NCBI RefSeq assembly: GCF_041296265.1
Contig: NC_091693.1
Coordinates: forward strand, 9,395,001 to 9,459,000
Direction of reading: 5' to 3'
Source: Equus caballus
Lineage: Eukaryota; Chordata; Mammalia; Perissodactyla; Equidae
DNA length: 64,000 nucleotides
Shown here: in pieces, positions 1-12,300 of the stretch
Numbering within the stretch: position 1 is the first letter of the stretch
Layout of the letters: every line of letters starts with the position of its first letter
Made by a program: the position numbers and the translations under genes
The notes under the pieces: model-generated
The model's input: the letters and a program-made list of their open reading frames with translations, nothing else
Told to the model about the DNA's origin: nothing
The model's database searches: none

Positions 1-504
1 TTGTCTGGTCTTCGTAAAATGTAATGTCTACTATTTCTTCAAAGCTTTGTGCCAAACATTTGAAGTGCTCGTAGTTGAATTAAAAACTCCTTTAATCTTC
101 ACAACACTCTTCTGTGTCCAAGAAACCCTTCTCTCGGAGCCGACGTTAGGACCCGCCTCTGCACAAAGATGGGCCTTTGGGTCAGCTTGGACTCAGTGAG
201 ACTTAGAGTGGCCTCAGGATACCTCTCGCCAACGATCTTGGCCTTGCACCTCCCCTGACCTAAAGGGATTTGAGAGGGGAGGCTCTCGTTACTCCAGAGT
301 ACTTCGGACCCCACGGGGGTGGGTTTTCCTGCATCCCTCCTCAGTGATATGAACTGGGTGTCCTCCAGTGTAACTCAGTTCTGACACGAACTGCGGAAGT
401 GAGCGCAGGCCCCACAGGTTAACGGCCCAGGCCCGCAAGACTGCCCCTCGCCCTTCAGGTGCCAGTTGAACATCCCAGGTTGTCACCTGTTCTTACCAAC
501 CTAC

Positions 505-1136
505 CATCAATTGAGGGTTCCCATGACCTCCTCCTGGGGTTCAGTAATTTGCTAGAGTGACTTGCAAAACTCAGGGAAAACATGTTTACTGCTTTATTAT
601 AAAGAATACAGGTGAACAGCCAGGTAAAGATTTAGGGCGAGGTCTGGAAGGGTCCCCCAGCACAGGAGCTTCTGTCTTCGTGGAGTTTGGGGTGAGCCAC
701 CCTTCTGGCATATGGATGTGTTCACCAACCTAGAAGCTCTCCTAAGCCCTTAGTTAGGGATTTTTATGGAGGCATGATTGATTATTAACTCACCCTCCAC
801 CCTTCACCCCTCCCTGGGGGTTGGGGTGGGGCTGGAAGTTTCAGTTCTCTAAACTTGCCTTGGTCTTTCTGACAACCAGCCCCCATCCTGAAGCTGTCTA
901 GGGGCCCCCCAGCCACCAGTCATCTCATTCGCACACAAAAGACAATCTTATCACTCCAGGGATTCCTAGGGTCTTAGAAACTTGTGTCAGGAACCTGGGT
1001 CAAAGACGAAATAGAACAAAAGATGCTCCTAGCACTCAGGAAATCACAAGGGTTTTAGGAGCTCTGTGTTAGGGTAGGAACAGCAGTGAGCGGGGGCGGC
1101 CAAGACGAGATATCTATTTCTGACTGTGTCACAGAT
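505..1136. mobile_element. Probable old solo LTR, family unresolved
   Basis: The stretch has the texture of an old mammalian endogenous-retrovirus LTR: a conserved-looking run through the CAACCAGCCCCATCCTGA-like segment near 880-900 and the CAAGGGTTTTAGGAGCTCTG segment near 1049-1068. I recognise this pattern as a dispersed mammalian LTR but cannot name the family. Ends are approximate and no target-site duplication was found. It is a degraded fossil. Confidence 0.35.
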
Positions 1137-2821
1137 ATGGTGGGTCCATAATCAGAGCTTTGCCTTGTCTTCCTAAGTCTCCGAGGAGTCTTTGATTTAG
1201 ATACTCTAAGACTCTAAAATCTGCATTTTTTAAAATTAACCAGGCCTAAATCCGTGAATATGGGGCTTGCTGAATTAAAAAATTTGGGGGTTTATACATT
1301 TTCCAGCTTTATTGAGAGTGTCGTACATGTTTGTTACATGTATTGTGGTTCCTGTGTTACGAATGAGGAAGTAGCTCAGGGAGGTCAGGGAACCGGGCAG
1401 TCTGGGATTCCTGCGCGTGGGTGCTTTACCAGACGGCTTCCTACAGGCTCTTCTCCAGTCTGTCCTACACACTTTTGCCGAACGACTTCCTTATGGTGTC
1501 ACTCCCCTCCCTATACCAGAGCCTTTGGTCGTTCCCTTTGTACGTTGTGAGGCTTACAAACCCTTTGAGTTTAGGGTGTGATTGTAATATTTTACTTTGT
1601 GTTCTTCTATCTAAGCAAGACTTGCGGCTCTGACTTAATTGTGAACCCGTGGGGCAGGACCACATCCCCAGTCACTGTCTTCTCTGTAGGATGGCTACTC
1701 AGCCAGTTTACCTTGGAGGGTTCCAGTTTACACCCCTGTATGTTCCAGGGTAACTATTAAGAACACCTCCCTTCATTCTGAAAAGTGTCGTGATCCGGAG
1801 GATAAATTATATAGCCACCCTGTTTACATATAATAGCTATTCACCAACCCCTGGTTGCTTAGTGCTGCCCAAGATGCTAGGGAATTTAGTACATTCAGTT
1901 TTATTTACCATGTAGTTTTAAATTTTTAAGTGTAAAATTTAAGCCAAAAAAGGGATCATAATCCATTATCCAGATAAAACCACTCCTGAGCCTTAAAAAA
2001 AAACAAAGCAACACATTCACAAGACTAGAATACTCCAACTGAACTAAAAGATGCGGATGGAAAAGAAAACCTGTGGAAAAGCCTCTCCCTCCTTTAGTCC
2101 CTTTCCCTGAAGGTAGATTCATACATGCGTCTAAATTAAAAGTTTAAAAAAGCAATCGTAGAAGCCATTCTTTAGCTTTTTTCCCCTCTTAGTCTTAGAC
2201 GTTTTTCTGGACCAGCACGCGCTTGCCTGTGTTTACCAGCTCTGAGTGTTCCGCTGTGTGGCCGTCTCACGGGTTACTGACCCAGCACAAACGAGCTGCC
2301 TGGTGCTAGACGGCCAGCTCCTGTAGGGCTGGGCACCAGGCCCGTTGTGGATGGACTGATAGTTGCCCCTGTTCTTTGAAACTCTTGAAGTAAATGACTC
2401 TTCATTACTTTCTTTGCTTTCGGATACTGAGGGATGAACTATATCTATTTTTTTGTGTAAAATATGGTTTTCAAATGTGAGGGTTATTATAGTAAATAAT
2501 TTCCCTTTTTAGGCATTATCCTTAGAATTCCAAGTGGCTATAATGAAAAGCATAGAGCTGTTTTTAGTGATGGAAGGATGTGCCACAGCGTTTTTGGCAA
2601 AGGATAGACCTGAGGAATGCATGATCAGTGTTGTTGTAAGAAATGTGACCTCTCAGAGTGTATATGATAGCTTCTGACCACGCTTATCAGACTCGCCAAG
2701 TCCTGACAAGAGGGTGGAAAATCTGAGCAGGGTGTTTTTATAAACACTGAAGAAGCTTCTGGCAAACTGCAGCTCGGGGCACTGCTGCTTATGGCCTGAG
2801 AGCTAAGTATGGTTTCTACAT

Positions 2822-2992
2822 TATTTATTTTTTTTGCTGAGGAGGATTGGCCCTGAGCTAACATCTGTGCCAGTCCTCCTCTATTTTATATGTGGGTCTC
2901 CACCACAGCATGGCCACCAGTCTACACTCAGGAACCGAACCCGCCAAAGCCCAGCATGCCGAACTTAACCATTAGGCCACCAGGGCAGCTGT
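2822..2992 (-). mobile_element. ERE SINE (tRNA-derived), diverged
   Basis: Read on the minus strand this is a SINE of the equid ERE type. On the plus strand it shows the A-rich tail as T-run, then TGAGCTAACATCTGTGCCAG, CCACAGCATGGCC and the tRNA-like head ending near CTTAACCATTAGGCCACC. It is more diverged than the copies near KCNK6. Confidence 0.85.
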
Positions 2993-3186
2993 CTGCATTT
3001 TTTAATGGTTGAAAAAAATCAAAAGAATATTTCAAGACATGTAAAAATTATGTGAAGTAAAATTTTAGTGTTTATAAATACAGTTTATTGGAATGACAGC
3101 CGTGGTCATTCACTTACATATTGTCTAAGGCTGCTGTCATGCTGCAATGACAGATGAACTGTGTGACCCACGAAGCTTGAAATAAA

Positions 3187-4103
3187 GGCAGTCCTAGCTT
3201 GTGTGGCTTTTGATATGCACGAGTTTCAGTTACCACAGTTTCATTAAGTAATTTCAGTGGCCCAACTGCAGGGCTCAAATTTCGATTACCACAGTATATT
3301 AACTGAGTACGCGGGAGGACAGGTTTCAGCTCCTGGTGCTCCAGTCACAGGTCCCCGTGTCAACTACGCGGGCTGATGGCTCCCTGCACGCCTGTGGTTC
3401 AGTTCATACACAGCAAAGCCTCTCCTTTCCCAGTGATAAACATGGGCGACAGTGTACAAAACTCGTTAATCGGTAGAAGTAACAAGAGGAACAGTGGTAA
3501 CGCTGAAGGTCAGGCTCCATTCGTGCCTAAGTGGAGTGATAGAAGCAGCAGCTGCCCGCGGGGACAGTGACACACTTCTGTCTGAGAGCCTGGACGTGCA
3601 GCCGGGGAGCTCAGTGAGGGCGCCCTTACCCACAGGAATGAGGACAGTGGTTGTGACAAAAAGGATGATGTCCCGGAGGAAGCATCACTGGCAGACACCT
3701 CTGCGCGAGGTAAAGCAGCTCCCAGAGCAGTTTGACGACGTGGAGAGGGCAAAGGATAAATGTCGGAAGCGGCTGCAGCCCTGCAGAGAGGGAGCACGGT
3801 CCCCCGGGGGAGCTGACGGGGGCCGGCTCCGTGGGTAGGGGTGTGACCGAAGGCCGCAGCACTGTCCAAACGGCTCTTGGCGATTTATTTTACGAAGAAA
3901 TTTAAACACTTTAATTCTCAAGTTTCTAATGTTTTAACTTAGAGTGTACTACACAAATATTTGTTTCACTGTTTTTTTCATTATTCTATACATTTACAAC
4001 CCACAGTTTTTAATGTTTTGACAAAAAATTTTAGAGGTCATAGACCAGTGGTAATTTTTCCTGTTGTTTTGCATGATTCTACACTCACGTGCAAAGCAAG
4101 TCA
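3187..4103 (+). mobile_element. DNA transposon fossil, probably Tigger/pogo-like
   Basis: The left end (near CAGTCCTAGCTTGTGTGG) and the reverse complement of the right end (near CTGACTTGCTTTGCACGTG) resemble each other, as terminal inverted repeats would. Between them, around 3640-3800, a frame encodes residues such as FDDVERAKDKC, which resemble the C-terminal part of pogo/Tigger transposases (family pattern ...IE-AKDKM...). Only the tail of a transposase-like region is visible, so it is non-functional. The superfamily is inferred from memory of the family pattern; the ends are approximate and no clear TA duplication was seen. Confidence 0.45.
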
Positions 4104-4623
4104 GTTCTCCTCATGTTTACCATTTGGCCCATCATAAAAAACGTTTCCTGACGTTCGCTCTAGAGAAAACGATGGTGGGAGGAGGAGGAGCAGTTCACAG
4201 GAGGCTCCAGGCTGGTGGGGCCATCTGGGGCTTTCTTACTGTGCATGCGGTGGGCATGAAGTCAGCGTTCGTCAGTTCGTAGCACCGTGGGGTGACGTGT
4301 GTGCCAAGGAGTAGAACCCTAGGAGAGTTACTTTTGCTTGTTTTAAAAGTAACCTACTCTGAATGGGTATAAAACGTGAAGAAAAGCAAACACCAAGTTC
4401 ATGGTGGTGGTTAATTCGGGGGGGAGAGAAGGTGGGCTTGAAGTGAGGGATGTACAAAGGGTTTCAGTTCTATCGGTAATGTTTAGTCCTTCAAAACGTT
4501 AGAATTTGATAAAGCTGAGAAGTGGATACACCAGTGTTATGGTATTTTCTGTTCTTTTCAGGATATTTGAAATCTTTTATTAAAGTAAACTTCTTTCTCA
4601 GTGTAGGCACCGATGGCAGTTGC

Positions 4624-4824
4624 ACATTTTTTTATTTTGTTTTGTTTTTGCTGAGGAAGATTTGCCCCAAACTGACATCCATGCCAGTCTTTCTCTATTT
4701 TTTAGTGTGCGGGCCACCAGCACAGCATGGCCGCTAACAGAGCGGTGTAGGTCTGCACCGGCAAACCAAACCTGGCCGCCAAAGTGGAGCGTGCTGAACT
4801 TAACCACCAGGCTGCGGGGGCCAC
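4624..4824 (-). mobile_element. ERE SINE
   Basis: Minus-strand ERE copy: T-rich tail at about 4627, GCTGAGGAAGATTTGCCCC, CACAGCATGGCCGC, and the tRNA-like head ending in CTTAACCACCAGGCTGCGGG. Confidence 0.85.
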
Positions 4825-5468
4825 TGTGCCTTTGTGAAGAATGATTACACACCATCTTCTTCAGCCTGTGAAGTTAAGTTAAATTATAGTGCCTGGGGGG
4901 CTGAAGTTCCCCTGACGTCCTTGTTAGAAGGTGACAGCAGATGAGTCCAGTGAAGTTGTCTGAGCCATTGCTGCTTGTCTTGGTCGAAGCTCTGGTGACT
5001 TCAAGACCAGAGAAACCTGTTTTCCATGACAAAGACCAGTCTGTTTGGCAATTTTGTAATAGCTGATATTCAAAATGCCTGCCGGGGTTTGTAATTAGGC
5101 TGATATTTCAGAGAGTGTGGGATTTTAACCGTTTGTGGGTGCTTTTCCAAAGGAGCATTACTGTTTCTACAAGGCGGAAATGCCATTTTGGCATATTCTG
5201 AAGTGAGTGTATCCAGATTTGGTTCCTTTCAGCTTTTCCCTGTTTTTCTTACTCTGCGCTTTGAAAACATATAGAATAGTATTTAATTTTGCACTAGCGT
5301 TTATGAGCACACAAATAGGACTTGAGACGTGTTTTTCAGGATTGTTTCCCAGCACTGTTATAAGACTAATGTCATTTCATCATCTCTTAATAATAATAGA
5401 ATTGTTCATTAAGGAGTAATTTCCTGAAGATGTGTCCAACCACATTCCCCCCAGCCTTGACTGGTTCC

Positions 5469-5522
5469 TTTGGTATGGGCTGTCCGTGACCCTGTCTTGG
5501 TATGGGCTGTTTGTGACCCTGT
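5469..5522. repeat. Two-copy 27-bp tandem duplication
   Basis: TTGGTATGGGCTG(T)..GTGACCCTGTC occurs twice head to tail, at 5469-5495 and 5496-5522, with two differences. It lies in SPINT2 intron 1. Confidence 0.9.
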
Positions 5523-6436
5523 CAGTTGAGTGTGACTGAAAACAGCGGCCTGGCCTTGCTGATAGAGGCCCTCAGGAATGTTTTGGCTTTTAGGCAACTT
5601 GAGTTTCTTGTTTTTCCCACTGCCTGTTACTACAGCGACTTTCTCTTTCTGTCGGGCTGAGGGGTCGTTACATTAGTGCTCTCTGCTGAGGCCTGTGTGA
5701 GCGCAGATCCCAGCTCTTCTCTTGGTCAGCTTCCCAGCCCCAGGCTCAGGGTCCTCGGGCATGGGCGGGTGGGCCGTGTTCTCCATGGTTCACAGTTTTA
5801 TTGGGACATTAGGCACAGGGCCCAGAATGTGCCTGCCGTAATGCCTGGGGCAGGCCGTAAATGGGGAGTCAGTTGAGGAATGAATAATGCATGAATAGTG
5901 CGCTGCATTTGGGTTCATTTGACTGTAATCTGGATCTACCAAAGTATAGTACTTTAAGTGTTTTTTAGATTTTTTTAAGGAAGATGGTAAGTCATGGAAG
6001 CCCCTGTACATGCTGAAGTATTTCTATTTCTGTCTGTCTTTCTGTACAAGCTTTTTGGAAAACAAGGAAAGGAAATGGCCTGCTGCTGTTTGAGGCAGAG
6101 GTGAAGAGCCTGTGGCCCGGATTCCCTGAGGGAACACTGTGCCTTTGAAATGACAAGCAGACAGACGCAAGATTCTTTTCCATGAGTTCGTGTCTCTCCC
6201 ATCCAGAGAGTAAAACTTTGTATCATTGAGGCTTAAAGGCAATTGAGTTAGTAAACTTATGTGACACGTGACAGAATGAGACCCCTCCAGTCGCCGGGCT
6301 TCCGCGTTTATGAAGGACCTTGGCGCTGTGAGGGGTGCTTAGACTTCGCTTTGTTGAACCTAGCTTCGGCCGGTTACTCTGTGACTGAGGGCTGTCTGCA
6401 TTTTACTCTAATCAAATTTGAGGGAAAAGGAAGTTG

Positions 6437-6620
6437 CCTTTTTTTCTCTTTTTATTATAGGAATTTTCAAATGGACACAAAGTCATGAAAACAGTTTTAT
6501 GAACCATCACTCAGCTTCACCAATTGTCAACATTCTGTCTTTCCAGACATACTGTGGTTTTTGTCCAAGTTTTCTCTTAATAAAGAAACATTTCTAAATT
6601 CCCCTGGGACAAAAGTAAAG
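6437..6620 (-). mobile_element. L1 3' end fragment (old L1M type)
   Basis: The plus strand reads like the antisense of an old L1 3' region: TTTTATTATAGGAATTTTC, then GAACCATCACTCAGCTTCACCAATTGTCAACATT. The same region type is seen better at 59163-59720. A poly-C tract follows at about 6634-6647. Confidence 0.5.
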
Positions 6621-7426
6621 TTGTTCCCCGCTCCCCCCCCCCCCCCCTCAAGGAAGCTGGAAATGAGGCTGCTTTCTCAAGCTTCCACTGTGAAATCAGT
6701 TGTGACAATTGAGAGCAGATGTGAGCATCTGGCTGAGAGAACAGATTAGTAATGAAGGGACTAGCACATCCACCGGAAGGACGTTCCTGTCAGGAAAGGG
6801 AGCGTCCCGGAGGCAGACCTGGGCCGCGCTCTACTGACTGGTGAGCTGTCCCCACTTGTCTGCTGTGTGCCTCTGGTCTGCCTGCAAGGTCCCCCCGGAG
6901 GGGACGTCCCTGGGAATCCTGCAGTAGACGTCCCTTGTCTGACTCCACACGACCTGCTACACTTGAGCTTGCTCTCTGAAGTGCTGTGCTGGTTACTGTA
7001 CACATCCAGCCTGCTTGACAGGTACTTTCTTAGTGTCCCCTTGTGCGCCTCATTAGTGAGGATCAGCAGGCCTGTGTCTCGTCGGTGTGAGGGCACCTGG
7101 AGTGCGGGTCCCAGCCTGCAGAGATGAGGGCCAGATCCCCGGCAGCACTGACTTCCCCAAGGCACTGCCTTCCATCCCTGGATAAACACACCCTCAGCTT
7201 CCACACCTGCTACAGAGTGTGTGTCTGGCACCCTTGCTCATGAAAAGCCCCCGAATTCCCACCCTTTATACTAGGTCACCCTGTCGAATTCTCTGCCGTG
7301 GTGTTTAGTCCTTCCTGCCTGGCTGCCGTGACCTTCGCTGGGTCCTCTCTCAGGTTTTTGTTTTAACTGAGATCCAGTTCACCCACTTAGAGTGTGAGTG
7401 CCCCCCTCGAGGTGTTGACTCTGGAT

Positions 7427-7624
7427 TTTTTTTTTTTTTTTTTTGAGGAAGACTGGCCCTGAGCTAACATCCATGCCCATCTTCCTCTACTTTATACGTG
7501 GGACGCCTACCACAGCATGGCGTGCCAAATGGTGCCATGTCCGCACCCGGGATCCGAACTGGCAAACCCTGGGCCGCTGAAACGGAATGTGCGAACTTAA
7601 CTGCTGTGCCACCAGGCTGGCCCC
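7427..7624 (-). mobile_element. ERE SINE
   Basis: Minus-strand ERE copy with a 19-base T tract, then TGAGCTAACATCCATGCCC, CACAGCATGGCGTGCC, and a head ending in GCCACCAGGCTGGCCCC. Confidence 0.9.
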
Positions 7625-7727
7625 GACTGTGGACATTTTTGACCTTTGGCACATCGTCCAAAGTCCCTGCTCCAGGTGCACACCCAGCTGGTTCTGGTTG
7701 ATGTGTTAGGGACAAAGGATGCCCCGG

Positions 7728-8010
7728 TTATTTTTTAACTGTTTTATTGAAAAGAATCATTTATATACCATAAAATCACTTGTTTTAAGCATGCAGTCCA
7801 GTGATTTTTGGTACATTTACAGAGTTGTACAACCATCCCCACAATCCAATTTTAGAACATTTCCATCATGTCCAAAAGATCCTTGTGCCCATTTTCAGTT
7901 GCACCCCACCCCGCGCCCAGCTCCCGGCAACCCCTGATCTACTTCCTGTCTCTGTCGACTTGCCTTTTCTGGACATACTGTATGATTCCATTCATATGAG
8001 GTGTCCAGAT
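7728..8010 (-). mobile_element. L1 3' UTR fragment
   Basis: Antisense old L1 3' end: TTTATTGAAAAGAATCATT, ACAGAGTTGTACAACCATC, then CTTGCCTTTTCTGGACATAC. This is the common L1M 3' UTR pattern, also seen at 22919, 39680 and 50432. Confidence 0.75.
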
Positions 8011-9374
8011 AAGGTGCTTTGTAACTGGCGGTTTAATCGACGGTTGCTCTCAAATTAACAGAGAATTTCTGATTTAGAATACGCTTTTTCTGCTGTACTG
8101 GTCACTTGTATTTATTGCTGTGCGGAAGTTCCCTGGGGTGCGTGTGTTTGTTTCGCACAGTACCGATCTTTTTTGTCCAGAGATTGATGTTTTGTGAAGC
8201 GTTTGGTTTCATGCCCATCCCTGTGACGTATTTTGGGAGACCCTAGAGAAGCACAAATCTTGACCCCTGTGCTTTCACAAGTCATCCCCTGGTTGGTGAA
8301 GTCAACCTGACAGATGTGAAAACAACTAGAGAGCAGTAAATGGCAGCGTGTGACCAAGTGTAGGGCCCTGGGGTGCTTTTATTTGAGGTGTGCGTGGAGC
8401 CCCCTGTGCTGGGCCCACGCAGGCTGGATGCCCTGATGCCAGAGGGCAGAGGTGGGTGATGGCTGGGTGTCAGGAGATGTGGACTCGTGCTGAGGGCCAG
8501 GAGGGGCGCTGGGGTGGTACAGGGCAGACGTCGAGGCGTGTGGCCTGGTTACGCCCTCGTTGAGCTGCTGTCAGTCCTTCTGTCCTCCCGGGGAGTCTCG
8601 CTTAGTGCGGGTGAGTCTTCCAGCGCTGGCTTCTTGCTCCCTTTTTTAGAAAGCGCGCAGATTTCTAGGCCTTTTGCAGGCAGACGTATCTGGCTAGAAT
8701 TTTATCCCGTTGCTTTGCGCCCCGTGTTCTGGAGTGGGGCCAGATTTTAGGGCTCCTGGAAGTCCAGGCCGGTCTCGGTGTGCTCAGGTGGGAGCCGCTA
8801 CGGCGCCGGGCAGAGGGGGACCAGGCTTAGGGAGCTTCTCTCTGCGGCTCCTGTGCTCAGTGAGTGGAAAGTGGCCTGCCCCAGCAGAGGGTGGACGGGG
8901 GGTGAAGGAGGGTCCTGGCGAGGGGTGCCGAGAGCTCCAGTCGAAGCACTGCTCCTGCCACACGCCACCAGCTCTGGCCTTTCCAGCTACGCTCCCCTTG
9001 GCCCGGGCTGACGGGGTGCACAGCCAGAAAGACCCTGACTGAAGTCTGCGTTTTTGGCTTTGAAGGTCTTACTTTCTATACTGGATGTGTGGATCTTTGA
9101 TAATGGGGGCCGGACAAGATCAGCATGCAGCTGGAACACAGTTCAGTCGCGTGGGTTGGCATCGGTGGTGTTAGATGACGTGTTTCCCCCCTATACAAGG
9201 AAGGAGTCACTCAGTGGGCCTGATGGGGACACTGCAGAGCAGCCCACAGGAGGGCTGTGCTGGAACCTCAGGCTTTGGGGCTCTGAACGCCCGGCCTTCC
9301 CTTACCTGTCCACGCGTGTCCCTCGTTGCCGGGATTGCGCTGCCAGACTGACTGGTCTCTGCTTTGTGTTTTAG

Positions 9375-12300
9375 AGTTTTGCCACGTTTTGAAGGCTGTG
9401 GGAAGATGCCGGGCCGCCTTCCCTAGGTGGTGGTACAATGTCACTGACAGATCCTGCCAGCAGTTTGTGTATGGAGGCTGCAACGGGAATAAGAATAATT
9501 ACCTGACCAAGGAGGAATGTCTGGAGAAGTGTGCCGGCGTCACGGGTGAGACGGTGCTGGGGGGAATTTTATTTCGAGACAGTGTGTTGACTGGGATGTG
9601 AATGCCTTTTTGCTCTTCCCTCGTTCTTCATGGCTGAACCTGGGGGATGTTTTAAAAAGCAGAAGAAACAGGCACACGTGCAGGTCGCCCACGGTGGTTT
9701 CACAGTGTTACCCTCCCTCGTCTTCCTAGAAAGGGGCGAGTCGGCCGCAGACGGGGGCCCTTCTCTCCGACTTCCTTTCTCCTGCTTCTGAGTGCGTGTC
9801 CCACAGCAGACCCGGCATAGGAGGAAGTGGCCTTCCCCTTCTGGAGCAGAGCCCTCCAGGTCCACGCGGACAGGCTGCCCCCCTTTGCTCCCTAGGCATT
9901 CGGGTTATTTTTACCTCCAGGACAAATGGCTTGAAGAGCTCACCCAGCCAAGTTATGAGTCAAGTGAAACTAGCACATACTTCCTGGGATCCGTCCTCCC
10001 AGCCCTCGCCTGCAAGGGCTTCTGTGGGATCAAGCGGATGTTGACCGAGAGCCTCACCATCTAAACAAAAACCTGAAGGCTCACAGCAGCATGCACTGGC
10101 TCTGAACTGAGCTGGGACGACTTCTTGAGGTCTGGTGGCACTGAGACTTGGGCCCTCTGGGGCCTGATCTCTCCCTCCCGAGTGTTCAGAGACCCAGGGA
10201 TTTGGCCAGCCAGACCGTCTGTTAAAGATTTTTACTGGCGATCTCCCTAACATTGTCGTGTGGCTCGTTGCAGCCTTCCTTGCCAGCGTGGCATCTGCGT
10301 TAGGACTCTGGATTGTGGTGCTGTGTCGGGAGGTACTGGTGCCCCAGTGCTCGCTGCGCACCGCCAGCCTGTGAGCCCCGGCCTGGAGACAGCCCCGTGC
10401 CCGTGTTGGGTTTTCACATCTCCTCACTCACCGGCTGTGATCTCAGCAGTCAGAAATCAGATAGGCTTATTAAAGTGGCCTGTAAAGAGGGGGAAACAAC
10501 AGTGGCTTTGGCTGCGATGTGAGGTTGAAAACATACGGCCCGAGCACACAAGCCCAACAGTGTGAGCACCTCGAGGAACGTTCTGTGGGTCTTAGTGTGG
10601 CCGGTGCCCAGGGGCGCTCAACAAGTGTTTGGATCATACAGGCGAGTCCTGCACCTTTGGGGGGACAACTGACAACCTTACCAGGTGGCAACTAAGGAAA
10701 ATACCATTTATTATGCTTTTCCATTGACAGCTATGATCCAGTGTCGGGGGAGGAAGTAAGGAGAAATTTTTTTGCATTTTCTGTCCTTTCCCAATCAAGA
10801 GTTGCCTGTAGCAAATGTACCTGGTCGTCCTGTTACTCCTTATTTTCTCAGGAAGAAAGTCGAAGTTGTAAGAACACAAGCAGCGGACAGTGTGCATTAA
10901 GACAGGGTGTCGCTACAAGGGGCCGTGGGTGATGGTTTTGCTGGGAGAAGGCAGACCGCTGTCTCCCTAGAGGTGGTCCAGCGTCTGGCTGTGCTGTTAA
11001 GGGCTCAGAGACCCATTTGTTGGAACGCGAGTCTGGCTCCACTATGTCTCTCTCGAGGCGCCCTCGCCGGAGTCTGTGAGGAGATCTGGCACTGCCAGAG
11101 CAGCTAGTCACCGGGGTCTTGCCGGCATATTCTCTCCCAGGCAGGCCAGCTCTGTGGGAAGCCAAATGATAAGAGTGCCAGTTTATGAATTTATAATGAG
11201 AGCCAGATCCGCCCCGGGGATCAGACGCTTGGGCCCCGATGCTGCATCCTCGGGCCACGTAGGCAAGCCTCTCGGCCAGACTCCTGCGATGCTTTCTGAG
11301 GAGGAGGCAGGCAGGGAGCTGCTTTGGGATGTGGCTGGGCAGTGGCCTCAGGTCAGGCCAGCCCGCGCCCTCCACAGGGGCTGCTGAGACTGGCAGGGAG
11401 GCAGGCAGCCAGGCGGGTTCCCTCCCTGGACCCTGCCAACGCTCCCTTTGTTCTTGTTCTTCCTTAACTGGCCGGCCTCTCCACCCCATGCCTTAAGGCT
11501 GTGTGTGTGTGGGTGTGTGTGTGAGAGAGAGGGAGACAGGGAGAGAGAGAATATACATAACAAAGTTTACCATTTTAACCATTTTTAAAGGTACCTGTGG
11601 CTGAGTGGTCAAGTACGCACACTCTGCTTTGGCGGCTCAGGGTTCGCCAGTTTGGATCCTGGGCGTGGACCTAGCACTGCTCATCAAGCCATGCTGAGGT
11701 GGTGTCCCACACAGCAAAACTAGAAGGACCTACAACTAGAATACACAACTATGTACTGGGGCTTTGGGGAGAAAAAAAAAAGAGAGAGGAAGATTGGCAA
11801 CAGATGTTAGCTCAGGGCCAATCTTCCTCAGCAAAAGAAAAAATGGTGCAGTTTAGTGGCATCAGGTGCATTCACACCACTGTGCACCCCCTTAGCTTTT
11901 TAACTCATCCAGTCGGTTAATGCAGTTAAACAGGTTATTTGGCCATGGAACCCATTCTGTCTTTTTAAAGTCACTTCACACGTCTTTGCTCTGATTCACA
12001 GCGAGTTGATCTTAAAGTTTAACCCCCAAGGGCAATCTTGGTTCCTTATTTCCCAGCTCCGGTAGGCTTGTGGTCCCACATGCGCATGGAAGGGCCCACA
12101 TAAAGCAGAAATCGGAGTCACTGGGAGAGGCGAAGGCCCCTGACTGCACAGGCCCAAAGCTTGTGTTGTCCCCGGCAGTCTCGCAGGTGCCCTTCCTCAC
12201 GGCGTTGTTTGTGTGTCCTCTTGTAGAGAACACCACTGATGACTCGGCTGCCAGCGGGACTAGAGTGGAGTCCTCTGTCCCAAGTGGTAGGTTCTTAAGC

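Larger units (their letters stand above)
1..9374 (+). other. SPINT2: SPINT2 intron 1 (3' part)
   Basis: The first recognisable SPINT2 exon starts at 9375 in phase 1, so the signal-peptide exon must lie to the left and this stretch is the end of intron 1. I see no conserved coding exon in it. It holds old interspersed repeats (a probable LTR fragment, a DNA transposon, L1 3' ends, three ERE SINEs) and otherwise unremarkable sequence. The open frames here are short and non-conserved. Confidence 0.75.
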